Origin: an uncultured Lachnospiraceae bacterium
Lineage (GTDB): Bacteria; Bacillota; Clostridia; Lachnospirales; Lachnospiraceae
Assembly: GCA_900548905.1 (NCBI GenBank)
Contig: URMK01000056.1
Span: 1 to 45,692 of the forward strand
Reading direction: 5' to 3'
Length of the DNA: 45,692 nt
Part shown: positions 32,471 through 41,198 of the stretch, piece by piece
Numbering within the stretch: the stretch's first letter is position 1
Layout of the letters: each line of letters begins with the position of its first letter
Notes under the pieces: generated by a model
Seen by the model: only the letters and a program-made list of their open reading frames with translations
Databases searched by the model: none
Told to the model about the DNA's origin: nothing
Made by a program: the position numbers and the translations under genes

Positions 32471-32502
32471 AAAGCCCACAAAGCGGAAGCTTTGTGAGCT
32501 TT
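32471..32502 (-). repeat. Hairpin between desulfoferrodoxin and Mrp genes
   Basis: AAAGC-CC-ACAAAGC/GCTTTGT-GA-GCTTT around GGAA. It lies just past the desulfoferrodoxin stop on the minus strand and may protect the transcript end or lower readthrough into the Mrp gene. A run of eight A at 32431-32438 gives a U-run further down. Confidence 0.55.
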
Positions 32503-32528
32503 GGCTTAAAGAGATGAGTTACATGGTT

Positions 32529-32909
32529 TTACAGTTCTGTTTTCCATAAGCCGTGGAGATTGCAGTAAGCATATACGGCAACGGGTTTTGCCCCGCCTGT
32601 ATGGAAGGAAGCTTCCGGCGTTTCCCCGGGGACAAGGGATTTACGGTAACCGCCGTTTTCAAGCTCCAGATAGATCCATTCAATATGATGTTCTTCCAAC
32701 ATGGGATGAAGGGCGCTGCCTACCTGAACCTTTACAAGTTCCCCTTCCACCGTTACGGCGGGAACATGCTTTTCTGTGCTGGCTTCCACTGTGTTGGCCT
32801 TCAGTTCTTCCATTTTTTCACCGCAGCAGATGACAGGAACGCCTGCATCATGAATCATTTCCACCTGATTGCCGCAATGTCTGCAGATATAAAATTTTAC
32901 TTTGCTCAT
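32529..32909 (-). CDS. dfx: Desulfoferrodoxin (superoxide reductase, two-iron type)
   Basis: A 126-residue superoxide reductase that reduces superoxide to peroxide without making oxygen. The N-terminal desulforedoxin site has C9, C12, C28 and C29. The catalytic centre is complete: E46-K47-H48, H68, H74, C116 and H119. AAGGAGAG precedes ATG. It lies 114 bases after the DUF134 gene and before the Mrp gene, so oxygen damage and Fe-S handling appear linked. Confidence 0.95.
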   Translation of the reverse strand: MSKVKFYICRHCGNQVEMIHDAGVPVICCGEKMEELKANTVEASTEKHVPAVTVEGELVKVQVGSALHPMLEEHHIEWIYLELENGGYRKSLVPGETPEASFHTGGAKPVAVYAYCNLHGLWKTEL

Positions 32910-33023
32910 AGTATTCTCTCCTTATTCTTCCGGTATTCCGGATGCACAATTATAATGGTTTCGTAACTGGCTGGCAGTTACAGGGGTTCTTATTTTATAA
33001 ATGCATCTCGTTGAGAAAAGATG

Positions 33024-33407
33024 TCATTTTTTCATTTCTTTTTCCTCTCCGGCAAAACGCTGGGGGCAGGCTTTCTTCCTCTTGCATTCACCGGCAGGAC
33101 AGCAGCCGTTTCCATCACACAGCCGGAAGGTCCCTCCCTTGATATGGAGCTGCTTTCCATTGACCAGGGAATCCGCCATCTTTTTCCGGGCTTCATTATA
33201 TATCATCTGCACGGTGGAACGGGCGATGGACATTCTCTTGGCACATTCCTCCTGGGTACATCCTGACAGATCAATCAGCCGGATACATTCATATTCGTCT
33301 ATGGTCATGCAGATGCTTTCCTGTTCGCGGCAGCTTCTGGTAAGCGGCCCGAAGGTACATGACTTGGGCATGCAGCAGATATTCCGTTCCTTAGTAGGCC
33401 GGGGCAT
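33024..33407 (-). CDS. DUF134 family DNA-binding protein
   Basis: A 127-residue UPF0251/DUF134 protein with a sigma-70 region 4-like helix-turn-helix (CTQEECAKRMSIARSTVQMIYNEARKKM; about residues 50-77) and a cysteine-rich periphery (C11, C12 and C17 near the N-terminus, and a C-terminal CDGNGCCPAGECKRKKACP cluster) that could bind metal or a cluster. The GAGGTGAT ribosome binding site precedes ATG. A 24-base palindrome covers its transcription start and a Fur-like box lies upstream, so it is probably autoregulated and metal- or redox-responsive. Confidence 0.88.
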   Translation of the reverse strand: MPRPTKERNICCMPKSCTFGPLTRSCREQESICMTIDEYECIRLIDLSGCTQEECAKRMSIARSTVQMIYNEARKKMADSLVNGKQLHIKGGTFRLCDGNGCCPAGECKRKKACPQRFAGEEKEMKK

Positions 33408-33432
33408 GTCATCACCTCACAATTCCAGTTTA

Positions 33433-33456
33433 TGTAAATGGCATATGCTGTTTACA
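33433..33456. promoter_or_regulatory. Near-perfect palindrome at the DUF134 transcription start
   Basis: TGTAAA-TG-GCATATGC-TG-TTTACA: only the two TG dinucleotides break symmetry. It lies directly downstream of the -10 on the minus strand, a position typical of a repressor site. Confidence 0.7.
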
Positions 33457-33462
33457 TGTTCC

Positions 33463-33490
33463 ATTATACATATTTGAGAAAAGATGTCAA
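33463..33490 (-). promoter_or_regulatory. Promoter of the DUF134-dfx-mrp group
   Basis: On the minus strand: TTGACA (33490-33485), 16-base spacer, TATAAT (33468-33463). Perfect hexamers. Start near 33456, inside the palindrome. Confidence 0.8.
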
Positions 33491-33497
33491 GAGAAAA

Positions 33498-33512
33498 TGA
33501 TAATAATTATTA
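33498..33512. promoter_or_regulatory. Fur/PerR-like box
   Basis: TGATAATAATTATTA matches the Fur 7-1-7 pattern TGATAATnATTATCA at 13 of 14 fixed positions, and the PerR pattern at 12 of 14. It lies 7 bases upstream of the -35 and inside a perfect 14-base palindrome ATAATAATTATTAT (33500-33513). Confidence 0.6.
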
Positions 33513-33647
33513 TTTTTATTTTAGAAAAAATTGTTAAATTTAGGGAAGAGATATTGTAAGTGGCGTGGGTATCGTTTATAGTGGAAAGTGTGCAAATGGC
33601 GTCGGATAATGGACGGTTTAAAATGAAATTGGTAAGGAGAAGCAGCT

Positions 33648-34433
33648 ATGTATCAGCATCATGAGGAGTCATTGAAAATATTGGAGGATATGTTCCGGGG
33701 AAGGGAGGAAGTGATTGCCCTTGTTTTCGGGGGATCGGTGGCTAAGGGGATGGAAAGGCCGGATTCGGATCTGGATGCCATGGTGATTGTTACGGATGAA
33801 TATTTTGAACAGTGTATGAAGGAAAACAGGACGGCGGAGTGTCTGCAGGGGTGTACGTATGAAGGGGGATATTTTGATATTAAGTATATGACGAAGGGAT
33901 TTCTGGAGCAGGCGGCGGTAAAAGGGAGTGAGCCCACCAGGAATTCGTTTGTGAAGTCGAGGGTGCTTTTTTCCGGGGATCCGGATATTGAAGGGCTTGT
34001 TGCGGCGATTCCGGTTTTTCAGGAGAAGGAAAGGGAGGAGAAGCTGCTTTCGTTCTACAGCGATCTGCAGCTGAATTATAATTATTTCTGGAAATGCTGT
34101 AAGCCGGACGGGTATATGAAAATACGGACGGCCAGTGAAATTGTTTATGCCTTGTATCGTCTGATTCTGCAGGAAAAGCGGGTGCTGTTCCCCTGTAACC
34201 GCAGGCTGGAGGCGACCGTGGAAGGGCTTGCGGATAAGCCGGAGGGCATTGTGGAAAAATGCCGGGAATTCTGCCTCACCATGGATTCGGATCTGCTGGA
34301 GGAAATCGTGGAGAGTTATTATGCTTGGACCGGGTATGATTATCCGAAAGATAATAATATCTGTTGTTCCCAGTATTGCCTGGACTTTGAAAAATGGTGG
34401 CTGTTCCCCAGGCCGCTGATTGCAGAGTGGTAG
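33648..34433 (+). CDS. Nucleotidyltransferase-domain protein
   Basis: A 261-residue protein with an N-terminal polymerase-beta-type nucleotidyltransferase fold: G28-G29-S30, a flexible segment, then D41-L-D43 as metal-binding aspartates (in GGSVAKGMERPDSDLDA). The C-terminal ~130 residues are helical (YNYFWKCCKPDGYMKIRTASEIVYALYRLI), as in aminoglycoside/lincosamide nucleotidyltransferase relatives. It may adenylylate a small molecule; the substrate is unknown. AAGGAGAAGC lies before ATG. Stand-alone gene. Confidence 0.85.
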   Translation: MYQHHEESLKILEDMFRGREEVIALVFGGSVAKGMERPDSDLDAMVIVTDEYFEQCMKENRTAECLQGCTYEGGYFDIKYMTKGFLEQAAVKGSEPTRNSFVKSRVLFSGDPDIEGLVAAIPVFQEKEREEKLLSFYSDLQLNYNYFWKCCKPDGYMKIRTASEIVYALYRLILQEKRVLFPCNRRLEATVEGLADKPEGIVEKCREFCLTMDSDLLEEIVESYYAWTGYDYPKDNNICCSQYCLDFEKWWLFPRPLIAEW

Positions 34434-34876
34434 GGGGCGGTACAGGGGATGTAACAATATAGCTAACGATCCAGGCTTGTCTGAACGGTTACAAATATAT
34501 TCTTTTTAGTAGGTAATATGAAGTTTGGGATATAGGATAAGGTATTTATTTATGGTATTATGGCGGATGTAGATAAAAAAGTTTGGCGTCCCCCAGCCCT
34601 GCTTCCCTGTGCGGCCTGCTGCCCTGCAAGGTTCCTTCCAGGGGAACGACTTTAGTCGTTTTCGCTCTCGCTCGGATAATCACGCAGCGGTACTAAGGCT
34701 GCAAAGGACGCAGCCTAAGGACCGGCGTGCTTATAACGCCCCTTCCAGGAATCCTTGCAGGGCAGCAGGCCGCACAGGGAGGCAGGGCTGGGGGACGCCA
34801 AACTTTTTTATCTACATCCTATTATGGCAACGGCAGAAACGAAAAGAAAACAGGATGTAAAAGGAGGAGGAGGCAA
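34434..34876. other. Intergenic region with the long palindromic element
   Basis: 443 bases: an AT-rich 130-base stretch, the 34566-34818 palindrome, then the GH125 leader with an AAGGAGGAGGAGG ribosome binding site. Frames across it come from the repeat and are not genes. Confidence 0.7.
34566..34818. repeat. 253-base palindromic element with conserved core
   Basis: Arms 34566-34631 and 34753-34818 are complementary at 65 of 66 positions. The ends GATGTAGATAAAAAAG/CTTTTTTATCTACATC mark clean borders. The interior (34632-34752) carries smaller hairpins: AACGAC-TTTA-GTCGTT, GGCTGC-AAAGGAC-GCAGCC and GGCGT/ACGCC. The core at about 34686-34757 reappears inverted at 45621-45692. It resembles a non-autonomous palindromic mobile element; no transposase is present. 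Confidence 0.88.
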
Positions 34877-36163
34877 ATGGACAAAAAATTGCCTGAAATC
34901 TTGCAGAAACTGATTAAGAAGGTGGAGGATTCTTTTCCGGGGGATCCGAAAATGGGGGAACTGTTCGTGAACTGTTTTACCAATACGCTGGATACTACGG
35001 TGAAAAGGCTTCCGGACGGGACGACGTACATAATTACAGGGGATATCCCGGCTATGTGGCTTCGGGACAGTGTGGCGCAGATCCGGCCCTATCTCATGGC
35101 GGCCGGCGGGGACGGGGAGATTGCGGACATGCTGGTGGGGCTTGTCAAGAAGCAGTTTTTCTATGTGAATCTGGATCCGTATGCCAATGCATTTAATCAG
35201 GAGGCCAACGGGAATTGCTGGGAGCATGATGAGACGGAGATGCTGCCGTGGATCTGGGAGAGGAAATATGAACTGGATTCTTTGTGTTATCCGATCCAGC
35301 TTTCCTATCTGGTGTGGAAGAATACGGGGCGTACCGATCAGTTTGATGAAACCTTTGTGAAAGGGGTCCGCAGGATTTTGGATGTTTGGCGCACGGAGCA
35401 GCATCACGAGGAAAAGTCGCCCTATCATTTTGTACGAAAGGGCTGTTATTATACGGATACGCTTTCCCGGGGAGGGAAAGGCGCCCTTGTCAAATCGGGC
35501 ACGGGGCTGATTTGGTCGGGATTCCGGCCCAGCGACGATGCCTGTGTATATGGCTATCTGATCCCTTCCAACATGTTTGCCGTGGTGGTGCTGGGATATC
35601 TGGCGGAGATTGCGGAGAAGGTGCTGGAAGATAAGGCGCTTGCCGCCGAGGCGCTGGTTTTCCGGAAGGAAGTGAAGGATGCCATTGAAACGCTGGCAGT
35701 GGTGAAAAATGAGTATTACGGCAGGATATATGCGTATGAAACGGATGGGTACGGGCAGTATCTGCTGATGGATGATGCCAATGTCCCCAGTCTGCTCGCT
35801 ATGGAATATCTGGGCTATGACGGGGACAGGGAAGTGATGGAGAATACCCGCCGTTTTATCCTCAGCGAAGGGAATCCTTATTATTTTAAGGGGACGGCGG
35901 CAAGAGGAATCGGAAGCCCGCATGTGCCTCCTTATTATATCTGGCATATTGCCCTGGCTGTGCAGGGGATGACGGAGAACAGCCGGGAAGAGAAGCTGCG
36001 CATACTGCAGCTTATGCGGGATACGGACGGCGGGACAGGGATGATGCATGAAGGTTTTCATGTGGACGATCCCACAAAATATACCAGGGAATGGTTTTCC
36101 TGGGCCAATGCGGTGTTCTGTGAACTCGTCCTGGATTACTGCGGTATCCGGGTGAAACGGTAA
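34877..36163 (+). CDS. GH125 exo-alpha-1,6-mannosidase
   Basis: A 428-residue metal-independent alpha-mannosidase (DUF1237, GH125). It has GDIPAMWLRDSVAQ near 54-67, the SGFRPSDDACVYGYLIPSNMF segment with the likely general acid aspartate, and MHEGFHVDDPTKYTREWFSWAN with the likely general base glutamate. No signal peptide, so it acts on imported mannosides. The start at 34877 is set by AAGGAGGAGGAGG; the frame is open to 34727 but that part lies within the palindrome. It is followed after 27 bases by the PHP gene. Confidence 0.93.
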   Translation: MDKKLPEILQKLIKKVEDSFPGDPKMGELFVNCFTNTLDTTVKRLPDGTTYIITGDIPAMWLRDSVAQIRPYLMAAGGDGEIADMLVGLVKKQFFYVNLDPYANAFNQEANGNCWEHDETEMLPWIWERKYELDSLCYPIQLSYLVWKNTGRTDQFDETFVKGVRRILDVWRTEQHHEEKSPYHFVRKGCYYTDTLSRGGKGALVKSGTGLIWSGFRPSDDACVYGYLIPSNMFAVVVLGYLAEIAEKVLEDKALAAEALVFRKEVKDAIETLAVVKNEYYGRIYAYETDGYGQYLLMDDANVPSLLAMEYLGYDGDREVMENTRRFILSEGNPYYFKGTAARGIGSPHVPPYYIWHIALAVQGMTENSREEKLRILQLMRDTDGGTGMMHEGFHVDDPTKYTREWFSWANAVFCELVLDYCGIRVKR

Positions 36164-36190
36164 CAGGGGAAAGGGAAAAGGAGAGTAAAC

Positions 36191-37183
36191 ATGGGAACGT
36201 ATTATTTACTGCCGGAAGAGGGAAGTTTTTATAAGGCGAATCTGCATTGCCATACGGTGATTTCCGATGGGGATCTGACGCCGGAGCAGGTGAAGGAAGC
36301 ATATATGGATCAGGGGTATTCCATCGTTGCGTTCACGGATCATAACAAATACTGCAAGCATGAGGAACTGGATGAGGAAGGCTTTCTCAGCATTGCGGCA
36401 TATGAAGCGAATATCGATCAATTTCCCCCTCATAAGGACGCCTGGCCGGATCTGAAGGTATATCATTTTAATTTTTATGATAAATACCCGGAGAGAAGGG
36501 AAAAGGAAGAGAATATCCCCATGCCGCTGCGCCGTTATAATGATATGGAATACATCAACAGCTATATCGATCAGATGAATGCGGAAGGGTTTCTGGCCTG
36601 TTATAATCATCCTTACTGGTCTTTGCAGACGTATGAGGATTATAAGGATTTAAGAGGGCTGTGGGGGATGGAGATTTATAACCATGGATGTGAGCATGAC
36701 GGCCTGTATGGTTTTAATCCCCAGTCTTATGATGAGATGCTGCGTACGGGGCAGCGGATTTATACGGTGGCAACGGATGATAACCATAACAGGGAGCCCT
36801 TTGGTTCCCCGCTGTGTGATTCCTTTGGCGGCTTTATCATGGTAAAGCTGCCGAAGCTGGAGTATCCGGCGGTGATGGAAGCGCTGGAAAAAGGAGATTT
36901 CTATTTTTCCATGGGGCCTGAAATCAGGGAAGCGTACATCAGGGATAACCGGCTGGTGGTGAAAACCTCACCGGTAGAGAAAATTTTTGTGATCCAGCAT
37001 GGGCGGGACTGTTACAAGAAACTGGCGCCCATAGGGGAAACCATTACGGAGGCGGAGTTTGACCTGACGGGCAGGGAAGGGTATATCCGCGTGGAAATCC
37101 GGGATGGGAAGGGCCTTTATGCAGGGACCAACGCGTACTGGATGGATAAAGTGATGGCGGAACCGGCTGAAAAAGGGCAGTAA
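36191..37183 (+). CDS. PHP-domain metal-dependent phosphoesterase-like protein
   Basis: A 330-residue protein with PHP motifs: H19-C-H21, D26 (NLHCHTVISDG), D50-H51 (AFTDHN), an E near 72 in AAYEANID, an H in YNHPYWS and a D-x-x-H pair in ATDDNHNREP. These fit a trinuclear metal site as in PHP phosphatases. The last ~100 residues form a beta-rich domain. It is probably cotranscribed with the mannosidase and may act on phosphorylated sugars; substrate unknown. Confidence 0.88.
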   Translation: MGTYYLLPEEGSFYKANLHCHTVISDGDLTPEQVKEAYMDQGYSIVAFTDHNKYCKHEELDEEGFLSIAAYEANIDQFPPHKDAWPDLKVYHFNFYDKYPERREKEENIPMPLRRYNDMEYINSYIDQMNAEGFLACYNHPYWSLQTYEDYKDLRGLWGMEIYNHGCEHDGLYGFNPQSYDEMLRTGQRIYTVATDDNHNREPFGSPLCDSFGGFIMVKLPKLEYPAVMEALEKGDFYFSMGPEIREAYIRDNRLVVKTSPVEKIFVIQHGRDCYKKLAPIGETITEAEFDLTGREGYIRVEIRDGKGLYAGTNAYWMDKVMAEPAEKGQ

Positions 37184-37251
37184 GGATATCATGGGGGCTG
37201 TGGATGTATCTATCATGCCGTCAGCCTGCAGGAAATCCCGCAGAAATAGGG

Positions 37252-37298
37252 AAAAAGCTCCGTCTGTTCTCCGTAGGGGAGGACAGGCGGAGCTTTTT
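37252..37298. terminator. Bidirectional terminator between PHP and sulfatase genes
   Basis: Stem 37252-37272 with 37278-37298 (21 pairs, two of them G-U), starting with AAAAA and ending with TTTTT, extended by ATAGGG/CCCTAT. It serves both convergent genes. Confidence 0.9.
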
Positions 37299-37358
37299 GT
37301 CCCTATTGGGGAAGCAAATCCTGTGCAGCCTCTGCCGTTTAACCCGTTGCCTGTGGAA

Positions 37359-38822
37359 TCAATGGAAGGTGTCCACGGAATAGTCATGGTAATGGAACCC
37401 AAACCACCGGCCGGGCATATCGCCGGGGAAACGGGGAGCGGGCGTGGTCTTGAACCGGCAGGAGGAGCCGGCGGCGGAAGGGATTTCCTCGAGTACCTGG
37501 GGGGCGGTTTCTTTTACATGTGCCAGGAGAAGCGTAAAGAGTTCCTGTTTTTTCTCCTGCCATGCAGGATCCCCGGACAGGTCCTTTTGCTCCATGGGAT
37601 CCTCTTTCAGATCAAACAGAAGCAAATGGTCTCCGCAGGTGGTGTAAACAAGCTTGATCCGGTTCTGCATTACGCAGAAATTGGAATGAAGGCTGTCCCC
37701 GTAAAAGATACGGTCCGCCGGAAGGGAGGCGGGATCCAGGAGACTGTGCCCTGTGAGGCCTTCGGGCAGGGGAATGCCCGCCATTTCCAGGATGGTGGGG
37801 TAAATATCGGCGATTTCCGCAGGGCTGTCCACGGTCAGGTTATGGGGGATGCCCCTTCCTGCGGGCGGGACAAGGAGCAGCGGTACGTGGGCGGAGCCTT
37901 CAAAAAACAGGTTTTTCTGGGACATGTGATGATCCCCCAGCATTTCTCCGTGATCCGAGGTGAAAAGGATCCAGGTATTGCGGAACAGATCGTTTTCCCG
38001 CAGGGCGCCGAACAGACGTCCCAGCTCATAATCGATCTGGGTGATGCAGGCATAATAGGCTCTGCGGGAGGCGGCGATCTGTTCCGGCCCGAACAGATGC
38101 ATATTGGTATTTTCGTAGGCGCCTGCCAGGAAGCCCTGGGGCGCTTTCTCAAGCTCCCGGGACCAGTCCCCGTAAACAGGGGCGGGCATGGGGATATTTT
38201 CGTAGAGGGACCAGAAATCCCGGCAGGGATCAAAGGGCGGATGGGGCTTGGTGAAGCTGGTCCAGAGGAAAAAAGGACGGGTGGTGTCCCTGGTTTCCAG
38301 AAAATCAATGGATTGATCGGTGATCCAGGTGGTGATGCTGTCCTTCACCTCAACAGTGGAAATAACGGGTTCCATTTCACATTCGCCGATCCCGTGCGCT
38401 TTGGGGCGTGCGGTTTCCGCTTTTTTGTCGTATTGGCGCATGTAATCCAGGGGAAGGGTCATCTGCTCAAAGCCGTAGCAGGCGCGTGCAGGCTCAAAAT
38501 GCATTTTACCCTTGGCACAGGTCTGGTAGCCGGCATCGGTGAGCAGGGCAGGAAGAGTACGGCGGAGCCGGGTCTGCCTGCGCATCTGTGTTTCGTGTGT
38601 GGCATTGGATACCACGCCGCTTTCGTAGCCGTGGAGGCCGGTCATGATGGTGGTGCGGGAAGGGACGCAGATAGGGCAGCAGGCGTAGCAGCTGCAAAAA
38701 CTGGTTCCCATCGCGGCCATATAATTCAGGTGCGGTGTGAAAATGCTGGTGTTTCCCCAGGCGTTAATGGTATCAAAACGCTGCTGGTCGGTGGTGATGA
38801 GCAGAATATTATCCTGCGGCAT
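37359..38822 (-). CDS. Type I sulfatase (Cys-type)
   Basis: A 487-residue sulfatase. The signature C52-V-P-S-R56 followed by TTIMTG marks the cysteine that an anaerobic maturase converts to formylglycine; metal ligands include D12 (in TTDQQR) and the later FTSDHGEMLGDH segment. No signal peptide is visible, so it would desulfate imported saccharides. The ATG at 38822 is preferred (GGAGGAGG, 8-base spacing) over a TTG two codons upstream. No maturase gene is in the window. It is divergent from the sugar transporter. Confidence 0.93.
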   Translation of the reverse strand: MPQDNILLITTDQQRFDTINAWGNTSIFTPHLNYMAAMGTSFCSCYACCPICVPSRTTIMTGLHGYESGVVSNATHETQMRRQTRLRRTLPALLTDAGYQTCAKGKMHFEPARACYGFEQMTLPLDYMRQYDKKAETARPKAHGIGECEMEPVISTVEVKDSITTWITDQSIDFLETRDTTRPFFLWTSFTKPHPPFDPCRDFWSLYENIPMPAPVYGDWSRELEKAPQGFLAGAYENTNMHLFGPEQIAASRRAYYACITQIDYELGRLFGALRENDLFRNTWILFTSDHGEMLGDHHMSQKNLFFEGSAHVPLLLVPPAGRGIPHNLTVDSPAEIADIYPTILEMAGIPLPEGLTGHSLLDPASLPADRIFYGDSLHSNFCVMQNRIKLVYTTCGDHLLLFDLKEDPMEQKDLSGDPAWQEKKQELFTLLLAHVKETAPQVLEEIPSAAGSSCRFKTTPAPRFPGDMPGRWFGFHYHDYSVDTFH

Positions 38823-39297
38823 AAGCAAGTCCTCCTCCGTATGGGTGAGTGCGGCCGGGCTGGGAACGGCGGCACCGTTCGTATTTATAATCAGTATAGA
38901 TTTGGTAAAAAGGGTTGTCTATATCAAAAACGTTAGAAGTGGTATTCAAAATGTTACACAAAAGAAAGATAAGGAAAATAGGGGATTATTTTGTGCTTGT
39001 TGTGCAATGTGTACAAATGAAACTCACATTTTTTTATTTTTGACATGATGTTTTTAGACTACTATATAAGAAATGTTAGATAGAAATAGCGAAATGCATA
39101 GTTTATAATTGAGTCATAAAGCGGTCGGAAAAGAGCAGAAAAAAAAGCGTACGCATTCCGGCGGCAGTTCTCCGGCAGGCCGGCTGGCGGAGGGAAAGCT
39201 ATCCGGCTTTATATTTGCAGACCGGATGGACAAAAGGGACGGCAGACATTTTATCAGACCTTCGGGGCCGTTTACGTAAAAGAAAGGGAGGTTTAAA
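38823..39297. other. Divergent intergenic region, sulfatase / sugar transporter
   Basis: 475 bases. It holds the transporter promoter at 39040-39068 and a roughly 220-base leader (39075-39297) with stems CTCCGGCAG/CTGGCGGAG (39170-39192) and ATCCGG/CCGGAT (39201-39227). A second -10-like TATAAT is near 39102. The sulfatase promoter was not clearly seen. Confidence 0.55.
39040..39068 (+). promoter_or_regulatory. Promoter of the sugar transporter operon
   Basis: TTGACA (39040-39045), 17-base spacer, TATATA (39063-39068). Confidence 0.7.
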
Positions 39298-40242
39298 ATG
39301 GCTGTAAAGGAAAATCGTATTAAAAAGAAAAAGCGCTGGACCCGTGATGATACGGAGCTTACCCTGCTGGCGCTTCCCACCACAATCTGGTATTTCCTGT
39401 TTGCATTCCTGCCCATGTTTGGTATTATCATTGCCTTTAAGAAATATCAGATCAACGGAGGATTCCTGAACAGTATCATAACCAGTGACTGGATTGGACT
39501 GGACAACTTCAAGTTTCTGTTTTCCGCGGGCGATATCTGGATTATCCTTCGGAACACCATTCTGTACAACATTGTATTTATCATACTGAATATTGTGGTT
39601 CCCGTGGCGATGGCGCTGCTTATCGGTCAGCTGCATAATAAAAGGATGGCTAAAATTTACCAGACGGCGATGTTCATGCCTTATTTCCTGTCCTGGGTAG
39701 TTGTAACCGCACTGATTTGGGCGTTCCTGAGTTTTGACAAGGGGCTGCTTAACAGCCTGCTGGAATTCTTTGGACAGGATCCGCACCAGTGGTACATGGA
39801 ACCCAAGCTGTGGCCGCCGTTTTTGGTATTCATGTATATGTGGAAGAATCTGGGCTACAGCATGGTGGTATATCTGGCTACCATTACAGGAATTGACAAG
39901 ACCTATTATGAGGCCGCAGGAATTGACGGCGCCACCGTATGGCAGCAGATGCGTTATGTGACGCTGCCTCTTATGAAGACCGTAATTATCATGATGTTCA
40001 TCATGGCGGTAGGACGTATTTTCTACTCTGATTTCGGTCTGTTCTATCAGGTGCCCCGTGATTCCAATTCCCTGTATAACGTTTCCTATACACTGGATGT
40101 ATTCGTATTCAAGCAGTTGAAGTCTTCCACAACGGGAATGGCATCTGCGGCTGCGTTCGTACAGTCGGTGGCCGGCTGTATTACTATCCTCACAGCAAAT
40201 GCCGTGGTACGCAAGGTTGACCGCGACAGCGCGATGATTTAA
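39298..40242 (+). CDS. Carbohydrate ABC transporter permease (LplB/YteP type)
   Basis: A 314-residue inner-membrane permease of the CUT1 family with six predicted helices. The EAA loop that contacts the ATPase reads EAAGIDGATVWQQMRYVTLPLM. AAGGGAGG lies before ATG. It forms an operon with the next permease (11-base gap) and the binding protein. No ATPase gene is present, as in many Lachnospiraceae systems that share an MsmK-type ATPase. Confidence 0.93.
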   Translation: MAVKENRIKKKKRWTRDDTELTLLALPTTIWYFLFAFLPMFGIIIAFKKYQINGGFLNSIITSDWIGLDNFKFLFSAGDIWIILRNTILYNIVFIILNIVVPVAMALLIGQLHNKRMAKIYQTAMFMPYFLSWVVVTALIWAFLSFDKGLLNSLLEFFGQDPHQWYMEPKLWPPFLVFMYMWKNLGYSMVVYLATITGIDKTYYEAAGIDGATVWQQMRYVTLPLMKTVIIMMFIMAVGRIFYSDFGLFYQVPRDSNSLYNVSYTLDVFVFKQLKSSTTGMASAAAFVQSVAGCITILTANAVVRKVDRDSAMI

Positions 40243-40253
40243 GGAGGTGCGGG

Positions 40254-41198
40254 ATGGCTGAAACAATTAAAAAGAAAAGTAAAAATGAACCGGATGGATT
40301 TGACCGTTTCAACAGGGTATCCAATACGGCGAACGTTCTGCTGAATGTCATGTTTATCCTGATGGCGCTGGTTTGTATTATCCCGGTGCTTCTGGTAATC
40401 GCCATATCGCTTTCCGCAGAGGCTTCCATTACGGAATACGGCTATCATCTGATACCTAAAATTATTTCCTTTGAAGGATATGAGTATCTGGCCAAGCAGA
40501 GCACGCTGATCATACGGGCTCTGGGCATATCCCTCTTTGTTACCATCGTGGGGACCGTTCTGGGGATCCTTCTCACTACGCTGATGGGGTATGTGCTTTC
40601 CCGTCCGGGATATAAGCTGAACGGATTCCTGACTATGGTGGTGTTTATTCCTATGGTATTCAACGGCGGCCTGGTTTCCACGTATTTCATCACCTCACAG
40701 TTTTTGAACCTGAAGGATTCGGTGTGGGCTTTGATCCTGCCGCTGGCGGTTTCTTCCTTCAATGTGGTCATATGCAGGACCTTTTTCAAGACCACGGTTC
40801 CCGAGGAACTGATTGAATCCGCAAAAATGGACGGGGCAAGGCAGTTTACCATATTTTTCAGGATTGTACTTCCCATATCCCTGCCGGTACTCGCCACAAT
40901 CGGCCTGTTCCTCTGCTTTGCCTACTGGAATGACTGGTACCAGTCCATGCTCTATGTCGACGATCAGAGGCTTTATTCTCTGCAGGCACTGCTGAACGCC
41001 ATTATGACCAACGTCAACATGCTGGCCCAGAATGCGGCGGCTATGGGGGCAAGTATGGCGGATACGGTGGCGAATATGCCGAAGGAAGCGGCGCGTATGG
41101 CAATCGTAGTGGTAATCGTACTTCCCATTGCCTGTGCCTATCCTTTCTTCCAGAAATATTTCATATCAGGCCTTACCGTTGGTGCGGTTAAGGGCTGA
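40254..41198 (+). CDS. Carbohydrate ABC transporter permease (YtcP type)
   Basis: A 314-residue second CUT1 permease. The N-terminus is cytoplasmic and basic, the first helix is at about 30-50, and the EAA loop reads ESAKMDGARQFTIFFRIVLP. The C-terminus FFQKYFISGLTVGAVKG is typical of the YtcP branch. Ribosome binding site AAGGAGG. Confidence 0.93.
   Translation: MAETIKKKSKNEPDGFDRFNRVSNTANVLLNVMFILMALVCIIPVLLVIAISLSAEASITEYGYHLIPKIISFEGYEYLAKQSTLIIRALGISLFVTIVGTVLGILLTTLMGYVLSRPGYKLNGFLTMVVFIPMVFNGGLVSTYFITSQFLNLKDSVWALILPLAVSSFNVVICRTFFKTTVPEELIESAKMDGARQFTIFFRIVLPISLPVLATIGLFLCFAYWNDWYQSMLYVDDQRLYSLQALLNAIMTNVNMLAQNAAAMGASMADTVANMPKEAARMAIVVVIVLPIACAYPFFQKYFISGLTVGAVKG

Noticed and set aside
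34727..34876. N-terminal extension of the GH125 protein
   Set aside because: It runs through the palindromic element, and the AAGGAGGAGGAGG site sits directly before the ATG at 34877.
38823..38828. TTG start two codons upstream of the sulfatase ATG
   Set aside because: It would leave only about 2 bases from the GGAGGAGG site; the ATG at 38822 has ideal spacing.
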